Source: Cedecea davisae DSM 4568
GTDB taxonomy: Bacteria; Pseudomonadota; Gammaproteobacteria; Enterobacterales; Enterobacteriaceae
NCBI RefSeq assembly: GCF_000412335.2
Contig: NZ_KE161030.1
Coordinates: 4,812,801 to 4,876,800 of the forward strand
Direction of reading: 5' to 3'
DNA: 64,000 nt
The notes beneath the pieces are model-generated. The model made no database searches, was not told the origin of the DNA, and saw nothing but the letters and a program-made list of their open reading frames with translations. Below are positions 50,537 to 64,000 of the stretch, in pieces; the first letter of the stretch is position 1, and each line of letters starts with the position of its first letter. Position numbers and translations under genes: made by a program.

Positions 50537-51316
50537 ATGGCTGTTGAAGATACCCAACCGCTCATCAGTCATCTGATAGAGCTGCGCAAGCGCCTGCTGA
50601 ACAGCATGATTGCCGTGCTGGTGATTTTCCTGGCGCTGGTTTATTTTGCCAACGATATCTACCAGCTGGTTTCAGCTCCGCTGATCAAGCATATGCCGCT
50701 GGGGTCAACGATGATCGCGACGGACGTAGCGTCGCCGTTCTTTACCCCAATTAAGCTGACTATCTACGTCTCGGTGTGTTTGGCCGCGCCGGTCATCCTG
50801 TATCAGATCTGGGCCTTTATTGCTCCTGCGCTGTATAAACACGAACGTAAGATGGTGATGCCGCTGCTGTTCTCCAGCACGCTGCTGTTTTATATCGGCA
50901 TCGCTTTTGCCTATTTCGTGGTCTTCCCGCTGGCCTTCGGCTTCCTGACCAAAACCGCGCCGATAGGGGTGGTGGTGTCAACGGACATCACTAAATACCT
51001 CGATTTTGTCATGGCGCTGTTTATGGCGTTTGGCGTCGCGTTTGAAGTCCCGGTAGCAATAATCCTGCTGTGCTGGATGGGCATTACTACGCCGGAATCT
51101 CTCAAGCAGAAGCGTCCTTATATTCTGGTTGGCGCTTTTGTTGTCGGGATGCTGTTAACGCCTCCGGACGTGTTCTCGCAAACGCTGCTGGCTATCCCGA
51201 TGTACTGCCTGTTTGAAGTAGGCGTGTTCTTCTCTCGTTTCTACGTCGGCAAAGGCCGGGGGCAAGGCGAAGAAGACGAGCCTGAAGTTGAAGACGAGCG
51301 CTCTGAAAAAGAGTAA
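50537..51316 (+). CDS. tatC: Twin-arginine translocase subunit TatC
   Basis: Six-helix inner-membrane receptor for RR signal peptides, 259 residues. The N-terminal cytoplasmic [10 protein letters not shown] with the conserved Glu, and the periplasmic and helix motifs around [11 protein letters not shown] and [11 protein letters not shown] are typical. It starts two bases after tatB. A hairpin without T-run (GCCGCCC / GGGCGGT) follows before tatD, perhaps lowering tatD and hemB expression. Confidence 0.97.
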   Translation: MAVEDTQPLISHLIELRKRLLNSMIAVLVIFLALVYFANDIYQLVSAPLIKHMPLGSTMIATDVASPFFTPIKLTIYVSVCLAAPVILYQIWAFIAPALYKHERKMVMPLLFSSTLLFYIGIAFAYFVVFPLAFGFLTKTAPIGVVVSTDITKYLDFVMALFMAFGVAFEVPVAIILLCWMGITTPESLKQKRPYILVGAFVVGMLLTPPDVFSQTLLAIPMYCLFEVGVFFSRFYVGKGRGQGEEDEPEVEDERSEKE

Positions 51317-51361
51317 TGATTAAAAGCCGCCCTCAGGGGCGGTTGTCGTTTGGAGGGACAA

Positions 51362-53181
<1,820 letters not shown>

Positions 53182-53188
53182 AAACAAC

Positions 53189-53213
53189 AAGGCCAGCATA
53201 TGCTGGCCTTTTT
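53189..53213 (+). terminator. hemB terminator
   Basis: A perfect palindromic stem (AAGGCCAGCA / TGCTGGCCTT) followed by TTTTT, between hemB and the convergent rfaH. Confidence 0.88.
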
Positions 53214-53217
53214 ACTG

Positions 53218-53706
53218 TTAAACCTTGCGGAAGTCGGTATTACGTACGCTTTGCCGTACCTGTTTATTCAGCAGGTTAAGCAGCAGCATGGAGCGAGCTT
53301 CCCCGTCCGGCTCGGCAAAAATCGCCTGCAACCCTTCGAAAGCCCCCTCGGTAATCACCACGCTGTCGCCGGGATACGGCGTTTCCGGGTCGGTGATATT
53401 GTCCGCCTGGTAATGCATCAGCTCACAGATAACCTTTTCAGGCACCGTTGCCGGCTGTGCGCCAAAGCGAACAAAATGGCTGACGCCACGGGTCGAATGG
53501 ACCGTGGTGGTATGAATAGATTCGGGGTCGAATTCGACAAAAAGATAGTTGGGGAACAAAGGCTCACTGACCGCAGTTCTTTTGCCACGCACCATTTTTT
53601 CCAGCGTGATCATTGGAGTAAGGCAATTCACCTCCTGGCGCTCAAGATGTTCTTTCGCACGCAGCAATTGGCCTCGTTTACAGTACAGAAGATACCAGGA
53701 TTCCAT
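53218..53706 (-). CDS. rfaH: Transcription antiterminator RfaH
   Basis: NusG paralogue (162 residues) recruited at ops sites in LPS, capsule and conjugation operons; its C-terminal domain switches from helical hairpin to KOW barrel and recruits ribosomes. The NGN domain starts [17 protein letters not shown] and covers about 1-100; the C-terminal domain ends [20 protein letters not shown] 53706 is chosen by alignment; an upstream ATG at 53721 would add five residues. Confidence 0.96.
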   Translation of the reverse strand: MESWYLLYCKRGQLLRAKEHLERQEVNCLTPMITLEKMVRGKRTAVSEPLFPNYLFVEFDPESIHTTTVHSTRGVSHFVRFGAQPATVPEKVICELMHYQADNITDPETPYPGDSVVITEGAFEGLQAIFAEPDGEARSMLLLNLLNKQVRQSVRNTDFRKV

Positions 53707-53856
53707 AATTTCTCTTTCCACCCGCTCAAGCGCGCCAGAATAACAAAACGTCCCGCGCAGAGATAGACGACATTAGTATAACCTGGCTGTCGGTGGCGAC
53801 CTGCGGCGGTTTCACGCTAATTTAACAAAAATACAGCATGGCGGCAGTGAAGTCCG

Positions 53857-53862
53857 TATAAT
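53857..53862 (+). promoter_or_regulatory. Possible ubiD -10 element
   Basis: A perfect TATAAT lies 20 bases before the chosen ubiD start and overlaps the alternative ATG at 53861. No good -35 is seen. Confidence 0.4.
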
Positions 53863-53881
53863 GGCGGCAAAATCCGACGTC

Positions 53882-55378
53882 ATGATAAATTGCATGAAAT
53901 ACCACGACCTACGCGAATTTCTTGCGCTGCTCGAGCAGCAGGGCGAACTCAAACGTATCGCATTGCCTGTCGATCCGAACCTGGAAATGACCGAGATTGC
54001 CGATCGCACTTTGCGGGCGGGCGGCCCGGCGCTGCTGTTTGAAAACCCGAAGGGCTACGACATGCCGGTGCTCTGCAACCTGTTTGGCACGCCAAAACGG
54101 GTGGCGATGGGCATGGGGCAGGATGATGTTTCTGCGTTACGTGAAGTGGGAAAACTTCTGGCGTTTCTCAAAGAGCCGGAGCCGCCGAAAGGCTTCCGCG
54201 ATCTGTTCGATAAACTCCCTCAGTTTAAGCAAGTTTTAAATATGCCGACCAAACGGCTGCGCAACGCGCCTTGCCAGGAGCAGGTTTGGGAAGGCGATGA
54301 AGTTGACCTGAACCGCATTCCTATTATGCGCTGCTGGCCGGAGGATGTTGCCCCGCTGATTACCTGGGGCCTGACGGTTACCCGCGGCCCGCATAAAGAG
54401 CGGCAAAATCTGGGCATTTATCGCCAGCAGCTGATTGGTAAAAATAAGCTGATCATGCGCTGGTTATCTCATCGCGGCGGCGCGCTGGACTTCCAGGAGT
54501 GGTGCGAAGCACACCCAGGCGAGCGTTTCCCGGTATCTGTCGCTCTCGGGGCAGACCCCGCAACGATTCTTGGTGCGGTTACGCCGGTGCCTGATACGCT
54601 TTCTGAATATGCCTTTGCCGGTTTGCTGCGTGGGACTAAAACCGAGGTCGTTAAATGTATTTCTAACGATCTTGAGGTGCCTGCAGGTGCGGAAATCGTG
54701 CTCGAGGGCTATATTGAGCCGGGTGAAATGGCGCCTGAAGGGCCTTACGGGGACCACACGGGCTACTACAATGAAGTGGATAGCTTCCCGGTGTTTACCG
54801 TGACGCATATTACCCAGCGTCAGGATGCGATTTATCATTCGACCTATACCGGGCGTCCGCCGGATGAACCTGCGGTCTTAGGCGTGGCGCTGAATGAAGT
54901 ACTGGTTCCTATTTTGCAAAAGCAGTTCCCGGAAATTATCGACTTCTATCTGCCCCCTGAAGGCTGCTCTTATCGCCTGGCGGTGGTGACGATTAAGAAA
55001 CAGTATGCCGGGCATGCCAAGCGAGTCATGATGGGCGTCTGGTCATTCCTGCGCCAGTTTATGTACACCAAATTCGTTATCGTCTGCGATGACGATGTTA
55101 ACGCCCGCGACTGGAATGATGTTATCTGGGCTATCACTACGCGTATGGACCCCTCCCGTGATACGGTACTGATTGATAACACACCAATAGATTATCTGGA
55201 TTTTGCCTCGCCGGTTTCCGGGCTTGGCTCAAAAATGGGACTGGATGCCACCAATAAATGGCCAGGGGAAACCCAGCGTGAATGGGGACGTCCAATTAAA
55301 AAAGATGCCGAAGTTTGCGCTCGCATCGACGCCATCTGGGATGAACTGGCTATTTTTGATAAACACAAAGACGCCTGA
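53882..55378 (+). CDS. ubiD: 3-octaprenyl-4-hydroxybenzoate decarboxylase
   Basis: Decarboxylase of ubiquinone synthesis that uses the prenylated FMN cofactor made by UbiX. The 498 residues match E. coli (497). Conserved blocks are NIGIYRQQ-type [18 protein letters not shown], the catalytic Glu-Arg-Glu region ([25 protein letters not shown]), and the C-terminal [16 protein letters not shown] 53882 is chosen since [13 protein letters not shown] aligns with the E. coli start; ATG 53894 is also possible. Confidence 0.95.
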   Translation: MINCMKYHDLREFLALLEQQGELKRIALPVDPNLEMTEIADRTLRAGGPALLFENPKGYDMPVLCNLFGTPKRVAMGMGQDDVSALREVGKLLAFLKEPEPPKGFRDLFDKLPQFKQVLNMPTKRLRNAPCQEQVWEGDEVDLNRIPIMRCWPEDVAPLITWGLTVTRGPHKERQNLGIYRQQLIGKNKLIMRWLSHRGGALDFQEWCEAHPGERFPVSVALGADPATILGAVTPVPDTLSEYAFAGLLRGTKTEVVKCISNDLEVPAGAEIVLEGYIEPGEMAPEGPYGDHTGYYNEVDSFPVFTVTHITQRQDAIYHSTYTGRPPDEPAVLGVALNEVLVPILQKQFPEIIDFYLPPEGCSYRLAVVTIKKQYAGHAKRVMMGVWSFLRQFMYTKFVIVCDDDVNARDWNDVIWAITTRMDPSRDTVLIDNTPIDYLDFASPVSGLGSKMGLDATNKWPGETQREWGRPIKKDAEVCARIDAIWDELAIFDKHKDA

Positions 55379-55425
55379 GCGGCAGTCTATACGGTATAGC
55401 TTTATTGACCCGACAGAGGGGACGC

Positions 55426-56127
55426 ATGACAACCTTAAGCTGTAAAGTGACCTCGGTAGAAGCGATAACCGATACGGTATATCGCGTTCGATTGCTGCCG
55501 GAAGCAGAATTCTCATTCCAGGCCGGGCAGTATTTGATGGTGGTGATGGACGAGCGGGACAAGCGCCCGTTCTCTATGGCATCCACGCCGAGCGAACATG
55601 AGTTTATCGAGCTGCATATCGGTGCATCTGAACTCAACCTCTACGCCATGGCGGTGATGGAACGTATTCTGAAGCAGCAGGAAATCCTGGTAGATATGCC
55701 CCACGGTGATGCCTGGCTGCGGGAAGATGAAAGCCGGCCGCTGATCCTGATTGCCGGTGGCACCGGTTTCTCCTACGTTCGCTCTATTCTGCTGACGGCG
55801 CTGGCCCGTAATCCGCAGCGTGAAATTGCTATCTACTGGGGCGGGCGTGAAGAGAAGCATCTTTATGACTTGTCCGAGCTTGAGGGGCTGACGCTCAAGC
55901 ATGAGAACCTGCGCGTTGAGGCGGTGGTTGAGCAGCCTGAAGAAGGCTGGCGTGGCCGCAGCGGCACGGTTCTGACCGCGGTGATGCAGGACTACGATTC
56001 ACTAAGCGGGCACGATATTTATATTGCTGGCCGTTTTGAGATGGCAAAAATCGCCCGTGAACTGTTCTGCAATGAGCGCTGTGCGCTGGCTGAACACATG
56101 TTTGGTGATGCTTTCTCGTTTATCTGA
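55426..56127 (+). CDS. fre: NAD(P)H-flavin reductase
   Basis: Ferredoxin-reductase-fold enzyme (233 residues) that reduces free riboflavin, FMN and FAD, and through them ferric iron and cob(III)alamin. The flavin site is KRPFSMAS and the NAD(P)H site is [18 protein letters not shown] 55426 follows GAGGGGAC and aligns with the E. coli start [12 protein letters not shown]. It lies 47 bases after ubiD. Confidence 0.96.
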   Translation: MTTLSCKVTSVEAITDTVYRVRLLPEAEFSFQAGQYLMVVMDERDKRPFSMASTPSEHEFIELHIGASELNLYAMAVMERILKQQEILVDMPHGDAWLREDESRPLILIAGGTGFSYVRSILLTALARNPQREIAIYWGGREEKHLYDLSELEGLTLKHENLRVEAVVEQPEEGWRGRSGTVLTAVMQDYDSLSGHDIYIAGRFEMAKIARELFCNERCALAEHMFGDAFSFI

Positions 56128-56148
56128 GATAGGCCGCAGGTAAGCTAA

Positions 56149-56174
56149 GCCACCGCTTCGTCGGTGGTTTTTTT
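56149..56174 (+). terminator. fre terminator
   Basis: CCACCG-CTTCGT-CGGTGG hairpin followed by seven T, 21 bases after fre. Confidence 0.88.
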
Positions 56175-56187
56175 ATTTCTGCACCAT

Positions 56188-56213
56188 AAAAAAACCCGCC
56201 CCTGACAGGCGGG
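56188..56213 (-). terminator. fadA terminator
   Basis: On the - strand, CCCGCC / GGCGGG stem with seven-base loop followed by seven T. It ends the fadBA operon 33 bases after fadA. Confidence 0.88.
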
Positions 56214-56246
56214 AAACACGGCAACTAAACTCGGCTAAGTTTTTTA

Positions 56247-57419
<1,173 letters not shown>

Positions 57420-59609
57420 TCAGGCGCTTTTCAGGTCACTGGCCGGGCGGGCTGGCTCGACCGGGGGATAGTACGGCTCATTGCGTGAAGCTTTCGCTTT
57501 CAGGCCCTCAGGCACGGCATACAGCGGGCCGAGGTTTTCATATTGCTGCGCCATATCGAAATATTTCGCACTGCCCAGGGTATCCAGCCAGCGGAATGCG
57601 CCGCCGTGGAACGGAGGGAAGCCAAGGCCGTAAACCAGAGCCATATCGGCTTCTGCCGGGCTGGCGATAACGCCTTCCTCAAGGCAGCGCACAACTTCGT
57701 TAACCATTGGGATCATCATGCGGGCGACAATCTCTTCATCGGTAAAGCTGCGCTTCGGCTGGCTGACTTCCGCCAGCAGGCTATCAACGGTTTCGTCCTG
57801 CTCTTTACGCGGTTTACCTTTGCTGTCTTCTTTAAAGCGGTAGAAGCCATGCTGGGTTTTCTGCCCGTAGCGCCCGGCGTCGAACAGTACGTCAATGGCG
57901 TCACGGTAATCTTTGCTCATGCGCTGCGGGAAACCGGCTGCCATGACTGCCTGTGCGTGGTGTGCGGTATCAATCCCGACAACGTCCAGCAGATAAGCCG
58001 GGCCCATTGGCCAGCCAAACTGTTTCTCCATGACCTTGTCGATTTGGCGGAAGTCAGCGCCGTCGCGCAGCAGCTGGCTAAAGCCTGCAAAGTATGGGAA
58101 CAGAACGCGGTTAACAAAGAAGCCCGGGCAGTCGTTAACCACAATCGGGGTTTTGCCCATTTTACTTGCCCATGCCACGACTTTAGCGACGGTCGCTTCT
58201 GAGGTCTTCTCTCCGCGAATGACTTCAACCAGCGGCATACGGTGAACCGGGTTAAAGAAATGCATACCGCAGAAGTTTTCCGGGCGTTTCAGGGCGCTTG
58301 CCAGTTCGCTGATTGGAATGGTCGAGGTGTTTGAAGCCAGGACGGTATCGGCACGAACTTTATCTTCGGTCTCGGCCAGCACCGCTTTTTTCACTTTCGG
58401 GTTTTCTACAACCGCTTCTACCACAACATCCACGCGGTCGAACCCTGCGTACTCCAGCGTTGGCTGAATAGTCGCGATGATTTGAGCCAGCTTCAGGCCG
58501 TCAATTTTGCCGCGTTCCAGCTGTTTGTTCAGCAGCTTGCCCGCTTCGTTGATGCCCAGAGCCAGAGACTTCTCATTAATATCCTTCATTAACACCGGCA
58601 CGCCTTTCCAGGCCGACTGATAAGCAATGCCGCCGCCCATAATTCCGGCACCCAGCACCGCGGCGTGCATAGGTGTTTCGATATCTTTGGTCAGCTTTTT
58701 CGCCTGGCTTTTAACGAACTGGTCATTAAGGAAAATGCCGACCAGCGCGCGGGCTTCGTTAGAACGAGCCAGCGGGACGAAGCTTTGGGTTTCAAGTTTT
58801 AGCGCTTCGTCGCGGCCCAAACCAGCGGCTGCTTCGATAGTTTTTACCGCGGTCATCGGGGCCGGATAATGCTTCCCGGCAATCCGTGCAACCATGCCTT
58901 TGGCGATGGTGAAGCTCATACCGGCTTCGATTTTGCTTAAGTGCAGCGGCTCAAGTTTTGGCGCACGGCGAGCCTTCCAGTCCAGCTCGCCTTTAATAGC
59001 CTGGCGCAGAATGGTGAGGGCGCCATCACGCAGTTTTTCGTTTTTAACGATACCGTCGACCAAGCCGATTTTTTGCGCTTCTACTGCACCGACATCTTTA
59101 CCGGCGGTGATTATCTCGAGCGCGCTGTCTGCACCCAGAAGGCGCGGCAGGCGAACGGAACCGCCAAAGCCCGGCATGATCCCGAGTTTAGTTTCCGGCA
59201 GGCCGATGCGGGTATCCGGCGTCGCCAGGCGGAAGTCGGTCGCCAGCACACATTCGCATCCGCCGCCCAGCGCGTAGCCGTTCACGGCGGCGATGGTCGG
59301 AACCGGCAAATCTTCCAGTCGGTTAAACACGCTATTAGCGAATTGCAGCCAGTGGGTCAGCTGTTCGGCAGGGACCAGGAACAGCGATAAAAATTCGGTA
59401 ATATCAGCGCCGACGATAAAGGCGGATTTGCTTGAGCTTAGCAGCAGACCTTTGAGGTTTGGCTGCTTTTCAAGCACGGCCAGCGCTTCGCCGAGGCTGG
59501 CGACGGTTGCCGTGTCCAGCTTGTTGACGGAGCCGGGAGCATCGAACACCAGTTCGGCGATGCCGTCTTCCAGCCAGTCGAGATGTAGGGTTTCACCTTG
59601 GTAGAGCAT
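57420..59609 (-). CDS. fadB: Multifunctional fatty-acid oxidation complex subunit FadB
   Basis: The 729-residue alpha subunit combines an N-terminal enoyl-CoA hydratase/isomerase (about 1-190; [10 protein letters not shown] and [14 protein letters not shown] with the catalytic Glu) and a C-terminal L-3-hydroxyacyl-CoA dehydrogenase (NAD site [12 protein letters not shown] near 320; [15 protein letters not shown] with the catalytic His). Forms an alpha2-beta2 complex with FadA. A FadR operator lies just upstream. Confidence 0.97.
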   Translation of the reverse strand: MLYQGETLHLDWLEDGIAELVFDAPGSVNKLDTATVASLGEALAVLEKQPNLKGLLLSSSKSAFIVGADITEFLSLFLVPAEQLTHWLQFANSVFNRLEDLPVPTIAAVNGYALGGGCECVLATDFRLATPDTRIGLPETKLGIMPGFGGSVRLPRLLGADSALEIITAGKDVGAVEAQKIGLVDGIVKNEKLRDGALTILRQAIKGELDWKARRAPKLEPLHLSKIEAGMSFTIAKGMVARIAGKHYPAPMTAVKTIEAAAGLGRDEALKLETQSFVPLARSNEARALVGIFLNDQFVKSQAKKLTKDIETPMHAAVLGAGIMGGGIAYQSAWKGVPVLMKDINEKSLALGINEAGKLLNKQLERGKIDGLKLAQIIATIQPTLEYAGFDRVDVVVEAVVENPKVKKAVLAETEDKVRADTVLASNTSTIPISELASALKRPENFCGMHFFNPVHRMPLVEVIRGEKTSEATVAKVVAWASKMGKTPIVVNDCPGFFVNRVLFPYFAGFSQLLRDGADFRQIDKVMEKQFGWPMGPAYLLDVVGIDTAHHAQAVMAAGFPQRMSKDYRDAIDVLFDAGRYGQKTQHGFYRFKEDSKGKPRKEQDETVDSLLAEVSQPKRSFTDEEIVARMMIPMVNEVVRCLEEGVIASPAEADMALVYGLGFPPFHGGAFRWLDTLGSAKYFDMAQQYENLGPLYAVPEGLKAKASRNEPYYPPVEPARPASDLKSA

Positions 59610-59635
59610 GTCAGTCTCCTGAATCCAACAATGGG

Positions 59636-59652
59636 ATCTGGTCGTACCAGAT
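59636..59652. promoter_or_regulatory. FadR operator of fadBA
   Basis: ATCTGGTCGTACCAGAT is a perfect 17-base palindrome (ATCTGGT / ACCAGAT around CGT) and fits the FadR consensus. It is 26 bases upstream of the fadB start. Long-chain acyl-CoA would relieve FadR repression. Confidence 0.9.
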
Positions 59653-59801
59653 GAAGCGGAGTGTGGAATTGATGTTAATGAAATGCAAATTTCTGTTTAA
59701 ATATTTGCAAACAGGATCACAGGTGGCGGAAATAACTCGGCTGTTTTACCGGTGTGCTAAGATGCGTGGCGAACAGGTAAAAAAAAACAGAAGGGTAAAT
59801 T

Positions 59802-61133
59802 ATGGAATCACTGGCCGCGCTGTATAAAGATCATGTGGCAACTCTGCAGGAGCGTACCCGTAACGTTCTGGCGCGTTTTAACCTTGATGCATTACTTATT
59901 CATTCCGGGGAGCTGTTCAACGTCTTCCTCGATGACCATGCCTATCCGTTTAAAGTTAACCCGCAGTTTAAAGCCTGGGTTCCGGTAACGCAGGTTCCTA
60001 ACTGCTGGCTGCTGGTGGATGGCGTGAATAAGCCGAAGCTGTGGTTCTATCTGCCGGTGGACTACTGGCATAACGTAGAGCCGCTGCCGGAATCCTTCTG
60101 GACCGACGATATCGACGTCATTGCGTTGCCTAAAGCCGACGGTATTGGCAGCCAGCTGCCGGCCGCTCGTGGCAACATCGGTTATATTGGCCCGGTGCCT
60201 GAGCGCGCTTTGCAGCTTGATATTGCCGCTGCCAACATCAACCCGAAAGGGGCGATCGACTACCTGCATTATTACCGCGCCTATAAAACTGACTACGAAC
60301 TGGCGTGTATGCGGGAAGCTCAGAAAACGGCGGTTGTCGGCCACCGGGCAGCCCATGAGGCATTCCTGTCCGGGATGAGCGAGTTTGATATCAATAGTGC
60401 TTACCTGACGGCGACCGGCCACCGCGATATCGATGTGCCTTACGGCAACATCGTTGCGCTAAATGAGCACGCGGCGGTACTGCACTACACAAAACTGGAT
60501 CACCGTGCTCCCGCTGAGTCACGCAGCTTCCTGCTGGATGCTGGAGCAGAGTACAACGGGTATGCTGCCGATCTGACGCGCACCTGGACCACTCACGCCG
60601 ACAGCGACTTTGCACAGCTGATCAAAGACGTTAATACCGAGCAACTGGCGCTTATCGACACCATGAAGTCCGGCGTGCGCTATACCGACTACCACATCCA
60701 GTTCCATCAACGCCTTGCTAAGATCCTGCGTCGCCATAAACTGGTGAACGATATTAGCGAAGAAGCCATGCTGGAAGCCGGTATTACCAGTCCGTTTATG
60801 CCGCACGGTATTGGCCATCCGCTGGGTCTGCAGGTGCATGATGTCGCCGGGTTTATGCAGGACGACACCGGGACACATCTTGCTGCGCCAACCCAACACC
60901 CTTACCTGCGTTGTACCCGCGTGCTGGAACCGCGCATGGTGTTGACCATTGAGCCTGGTCTCTATTTCATCGAGTCCCTGCTGGCTCCATGGCGCGAAGG
61001 GAAGTACAGCAAGCACTTCGACTGGAAGCGCATCGAAGCGCTGAAGCCGTTTGGCGGCATCCGCATCGAAGATAACGTTGTTATCTATGAAAACAGCACC
61101 GAAAACATGACGCGTAATCTGAAGCTCGCGTAA
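59802..61133 (+). CDS. pepQ: Xaa-Pro dipeptidase
   Basis: Pita-bread-fold metallopeptidase (443 residues) splitting Xaa-Pro dipeptides; it also hydrolyses organophosphate esters in vitro. Binuclear metal ligands are visible in [19 protein letters not shown] (two Asp), [13 protein letters not shown] (His), TIEPGLYF (Glu) and GIRIEDNV (Glu). Divergent from fadB; TAATG overlap with yigZ indicates co-translation. Confidence 0.97.
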   Translation: MESLAALYKDHVATLQERTRNVLARFNLDALLIHSGELFNVFLDDHAYPFKVNPQFKAWVPVTQVPNCWLLVDGVNKPKLWFYLPVDYWHNVEPLPESFWTDDIDVIALPKADGIGSQLPAARGNIGYIGPVPERALQLDIAAANINPKGAIDYLHYYRAYKTDYELACMREAQKTAVVGHRAAHEAFLSGMSEFDINSAYLTATGHRDIDVPYGNIVALNEHAAVLHYTKLDHRAPAESRSFLLDAGAEYNGYAADLTRTWTTHADSDFAQLIKDVNTEQLALIDTMKSGVRYTDYHIQFHQRLAKILRRHKLVNDISEEAMLEAGITSPFMPHGIGHPLGLQVHDVAGFMQDDTGTHLAAPTQHPYLRCTRVLEPRMVLTIEPGLYFIESLLAPWREGKYSKHFDWKRIEALKPFGGIRIEDNVVIYENSTENMTRNLKLA

Positions 61134-61747
61134 TGGAAAGCTGGCCAATCCCCGCTGAGCCAGTAACGGTCAGCGAGGAAATCAAAAAAAGCCGTTTTAT
61201 TACCCTTGTCGCGCATACCGACGGGGTTATAGCGGCTAAAGCATTCGTAGAGAAAGTACGCGCCGAACACCCGGATGCCCGGCATCACTGTTGGGCCTGG
61301 GTGGCGGGGGCGCCGGATGATTCGCAACAGCTGGGGTTTTCCGATGACGGCGAGCCTGCCGGAACGGCGGGGAAACCTATCCTGGCGCAGCTGATGGGCA
61401 AAGGCATTGGTGAAATAACAGCGGTAGTCGTGCGCTATTATGGCGGGGTCAAGCTAGGCACTGGCGGCCTGGTCAGGGCCTATGGAGGCGGCGTGCAGTT
61501 GGCGCTAAATCAGCTGCCGGTGGTGCTCAAAGTACCGCTGACCGAATATACTTTGCAGTGCGACTATTCGCATCTGGCGGGCGTTGAAGCTTTGCTCAAG
61601 CAGTTCGAAGGAGTCATTGTCGAAAGTGACTTCCAGGCTTCCATTGCGTTGCGCGTTGCTCTGCCGCAAAACCAGGTGGCGACCTTCGGCGCACGGCTGA
61701 CTGATTTTAGCCGTGGCGCATTGCATTTATTGCCGTTTGAACAATAA
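61133..61747 (+). CDS. yigZ: IMPACT-family protein YigZ
   Basis: A 204-residue protein of the UPF0029/IMPACT family, with an N-terminal IMPACT domain (HCWAWVAGAPDDSQQLGFSDDGEPAGTAGKPIL) and a C-terminal ferredoxin-like domain. The fold suggests nucleic-acid or ribosome-related binding; the role is not established. Its ATG overlaps the pepQ stop by one base and trkH follows 41 bases later. Confidence 0.94.
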   Translation: MESWPIPAEPVTVSEEIKKSRFITLVAHTDGVIAAKAFVEKVRAEHPDARHHCWAWVAGAPDDSQQLGFSDDGEPAGTAGKPILAQLMGKGIGEITAVVVRYYGGVKLGTGGLVRAYGGGVQLALNQLPVVLKVPLTEYTLQCDYSHLAGVEALLKQFEGVIVESDFQASIALRVALPQNQVATFGARLTDFSRGALHLLPFEQ

Positions 61748-61788
61748 TCCCCCCTCGTTATTTATAGATATTTAAGGAAACGGCTGAA

Positions 61789-63240
61789 ATGCATTTTCGC
61801 GCCATAACCCGAATCGTTGGCCTGTTGGTTATCCTCTTTTCCGGAACCATGATACTTCCCGGCTTAGTGGCTCTGATCTATCGCGATGGTGCCGGCCGCG
61901 CCTTTACTCAGACGTTTTTTGTCGCCCTCGTTATCGGCTCCCTGCTGTGGTGGCCTAACCGGCGGGAGAAGGGGGAGCTCAAACCGCGGGAGGGCTTCCT
62001 TATAGTCGTCCTATTCTGGACCGTGCTGGGAAGCGTGGGGTCGCTGCCGTTTATCTTTTCCGAGCGGCCAAACCTGACGGTGACCGATGCATTCTTCGAG
62101 TCCTTTTCCGGGTTGACGACGACCGGTGCGACGACGCTGGTGGGCCTGGACTCCTTACCTCACGCGATTCTTTTTTACCGTCAGATGTTGCAGTGGTTCG
62201 GTGGGATGGGGATCATCGTCCTGGCTGTGGCAATCCTGCCTATCCTCGGCGTCGGGGGGATGCAGCTTTACCGGGCGGAAATGCCGGGGCCGCTGAAAGA
62301 TAATAAGATGCGCCCGCGTATTGCCGAGACGGCGAAAACGCTGTGGCTGATTTATGTCTTGCTGACGGTTGCCTGCGCGCTGGCGCTTTGGTTCGCGGGA
62401 ATGCCCGCATTTGATGCCATCGGCCACAGCTTCTCCACTATCGCTATCGGCGGCTTCTCTACTCATGATGCCAGCGTCGGCTACTTTAATAGCCCGACGA
62501 TTAATACCATCATCGCTATCTTCCTGCTGATATCCGGCTGTAACTACGGCCTGCACTTCTCTTTACTCAGCGGACGCAGCCTGAAAGTGTACTGGCGTGA
62601 TCCCGAATTCCGCATGTTCATCGGCGTGCAGTTAACGCTGGTATTGGTTTGTACTCTGGTGCTGTGGTTCCACAATACTTACCAGTCAGCGCTGCAAACG
62701 CTAAATCAGGCCTTCTTCCAGGTTGTTTCAATGGCGACAACGGCGGGCTTTACCACAGACAGTATTGCCCGCTGGCCTCTATTCTTGCCGGTGTTGCTGC
62801 TTTGTTCCGCGTTTATCGGCGGCTGCGCAGGCTCTACCGGCGGCGGCCTGAAAGTTATCCGTATTCTTCTACTGTTCAAACAGGGTAACCGCGAGTTGAA
62901 AAGGCTGGTGCACCCGAATGCGGTTTACAGTATTAAGCTGGGTAACCGTGCGTTGCCGGAGCGTATTCTTGAAGCGGTGTGGGGCTTCTTCTCCGCTTAT
63001 GCGCTGGTCTTCATCGTCAGCATGCTGGCGATTATTGCCACCGGGGTCGATGACTTCTCCGCGTTTGCTTCTGTTGCGGCAACCCTCAACAACCTGGGGC
63101 CTGGCCTTGGGGTGGTGGCCGATAACTTCGCCAGCATGAATCCCGTTGCCAAATGGATACTGATCGTGAATATGCTGTTTGGTCGTCTTGAAGTCTTTAC
63201 CTTGTTAGTTCTGTTCACGCCTACATTCTGGCGAGAGTAA
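61789..63240 (+). CDS. trkH: Trk potassium uptake protein TrkH
   Basis: Channel-like inner-membrane subunit (483 residues) that works with the NAD(H)/ATP-binding TrkA. Four M1-P-M2 repeats with selectivity-filter glycines can be seen: [32 protein letters not shown] and [18 protein letters not shown] precedes the ATG. Second-last gene before hemG. Confidence 0.97.
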   Translation: MHFRAITRIVGLLVILFSGTMILPGLVALIYRDGAGRAFTQTFFVALVIGSLLWWPNRREKGELKPREGFLIVVLFWTVLGSVGSLPFIFSERPNLTVTDAFFESFSGLTTTGATTLVGLDSLPHAILFYRQMLQWFGGMGIIVLAVAILPILGVGGMQLYRAEMPGPLKDNKMRPRIAETAKTLWLIYVLLTVACALALWFAGMPAFDAIGHSFSTIAIGGFSTHDASVGYFNSPTINTIIAIFLLISGCNYGLHFSLLSGRSLKVYWRDPEFRMFIGVQLTLVLVCTLVLWFHNTYQSALQTLNQAFFQVVSMATTAGFTTDSIARWPLFLPVLLLCSAFIGGCAGSTGGGLKVIRILLLFKQGNRELKRLVHPNAVYSIKLGNRALPERILEAVWGFFSAYALVFIVSMLAIIATGVDDFSAFASVAATLNNLGPGLGVVADNFASMNPVAKWILIVNMLFGRLEVFTLLVLFTPTFWRE

Positions 63241-63251
63241 CCGGAGCCTGT

Positions 63252-63785
63252 GTGAAAACCTTAATTCTGTTTTCGACCCGAGATGGTCAAACTCGTGAGA
63301 TTGCTTCTTATATAGCATCCGAGCTGAAAGAGCTGGGTGTAGACAGTGATGTGGTGAATCTACATCGCTGCGACGATATCGCCTGGGCTAATTATGATCG
63401 AGTGGTGATTGGGGCTTCCATTCGCTATGGGCATTTCCACTCCTCGGTTGATTCCTTCGTTAAGAAATACCAGCAGCAGCTTAATCAACGTGCCAGCGCA
63501 TTCTTCTCTGTAAACCTGGTTGCGCGTAAGCCGGAGAAGCGTTCCCCGCAAACCAACTCTTATACGCGTAAGTTCTTGCTCAACTCGGTCTGGCGTCCCG
63601 ATCATTGTGCTGTGTTTGCCGGTGCGCTGCGTTATCCACGTTACGGCTGGCTGGACCGCTTCATGATTCGCTTAATTATGAAAATGACCGACGGTGAAAC
63701 GGATACCAGTAAAGAAGTGGTTTATACGGATTGGCAGCAAGTCGCCCGTTTTGCCCATGAAATTGAACAGTTAAACACCAAATAG
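63252..63785 (+). CDS. hemG: Menaquinone-dependent protoporphyrinogen IX oxidase
   Basis: Flavodoxin-like FMN enzyme (177 residues; E. coli 181) that oxidises protoporphyrinogen IX and passes electrons to the quinone pool. The phosphate-binding loop [12 protein letters not shown] and [11 protein letters not shown], plus the long insert loop [19 protein letters not shown] that associates with membrane, are visible. GTG start with GGAG upstream. Directly precedes the rrn promoters. Confidence 0.96.
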   Translation: MKTLILFSTRDGQTREIASYIASELKELGVDSDVVNLHRCDDIAWANYDRVVIGASIRYGHFHSSVDSFVKKYQQQLNQRASAFFSVNLVARKPEKRSPQTNSYTRKFLLNSVWRPDHCAVFAGALRYPRYGWLDRFMIRLIMKMTDGETDTSKEVVYTDWQQVARFAHEIEQLNTK

Positions 63786-63846
63786 CGTTGTAAATAAGCG
63801 AGTTGGCGAAAAAGAATGCGGTCAGAAAGTTTTTTTAAATAAACCC

Positions 63847-63973
63847 TTGTCACCGCCGAAGAACTCCCTATAATGCGCCTCCACTGACACGGAACAACGG
63901 CTTGCAAAGCGGCGTGTCAGGCGGAGTGAAGCGAGAAATAAATGCTTGACTACGCAGCGGGAAAGCGTAATAT
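63847..63973 (+). promoter_or_regulatory. Tandem rRNA operon promoters P1 and P2
   Basis: P1: TTGTCA (63847-63852), 16 bases, TATAAT (63869-63874), with an A/T-rich UP element (TTTTTTTAAATAAA) just upstream and the GCGCC discriminator typical of stringent control. P2: TTGACT (63946-63951), 16 bases, TAATAT (63968-63973). Spacing and sequences are those of enterobacterial rrn operons, and hemG next to an rrn operon is the E. coli rrnA position. The 16S gene itself is outside the window. Confidence 0.93.
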
Positions 63974-64000
63974 GCACACCCCGCGCTACTGAGAAAGTAG

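Noticed and set aside
53861..53881. ATG at 53861 as the ubiD start
   Set aside because: It overlaps a perfect TATAAT element and adds residues not found in the family; the ATG at 53882 aligns better.

Overview
This window is a stretch of the chromosome of a member of the Enterobacteriaceae. Gene order from trxA-rho through the enterobacterial common antigen (ECA) operon, the argX tRNA cluster, hemCDXY/cyaA, uvrD, metE, ubiEJB, tatABCD and fadBA to hemG and an rRNA promoter is essentially that of the E. coli/Salmonella 85-87 minute region. Most proteins match my memory of the E. coli homologues nearly end to end. Several differences show it is not E. coli: rffG and rffH are missing from the ECA operon, the aslA/aslB and yigF/yigG positions are empty, a second-type hemB follows tatD, an orphan YhfU-like gene sits beside cyaY, and proM is duplicated with a tandem repeat array. 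I cannot name the genus.

Layout. 1-2.1 kb: trxA and rho with its leader. 2.2-13.2 kb: the ECA operon, a possible 26-codon leader ORF followed by wecA-wzzE-wecB-wecC-wecD-wecE-wzxE-wecF-wzyE-wecG, all + strand and tightly overlapping, ended by a strong terminator. 13.4-16.4 kb: the thrP/yifK permease, the tRNA operon argX-hisR-leuT-proM plus a second proM, a 147-bp tandem repeat built on the tRNA-Pro 3' end, then the small RNA GlmZ with a sigma-54-type promoter and three GlrR-type sites. 16.4-20.5 kb (- strand): hemC-hemD-hemX-hemY. 20.7-29.9 kb: cyaA, cyaY, the YhfU-like gene, lptM-dapF-yigA-xerC-yigB, and uvrD behind a LexA box.

30-44 kb: corA with a structured leader and a short ORF, rarD, yigI, pldA, recQ, rhtC/rhtB, pldB, yigL, bioP, metR/metE and ysgA. 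44-56 kb: udp with a two-CRP-site promoter, rmuC, ubiE-ubiJ-ubiB, tatABCD-hemB, rfaH, ubiD, fre. 56-64 kb: fadBA with a FadR operator, pepQ-yigZ-trkH-hemG, ending in tandem P1/P2 rRNA promoters whose 16S gene lies beyond the edge.

Functional groupings: cell-envelope glycolipid synthesis (ECA), tetrapyrrole synthesis in three places (hemCDXY, hemB, hemG), ubiquinone synthesis (ubiE, ubiJ, ubiB, ubiD), protein export (Tat), DNA repair and recombination (uvrD, recQ, xerC, rmuC), phospholipid turnover (pldA, pldB), amino-acid transport, and fatty-acid oxidation. I see no prophage, insertion sequence, CRISPR array or defence island. The least ordinary parts are the proM repeat array, the loss of rffGH, the Asp-type HemB in the tat operon, the coupled small ORF before wecA, and the YhfU-like insertion. 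Function calls and E. coli comparisons rest on remembered sequences, not on searches.
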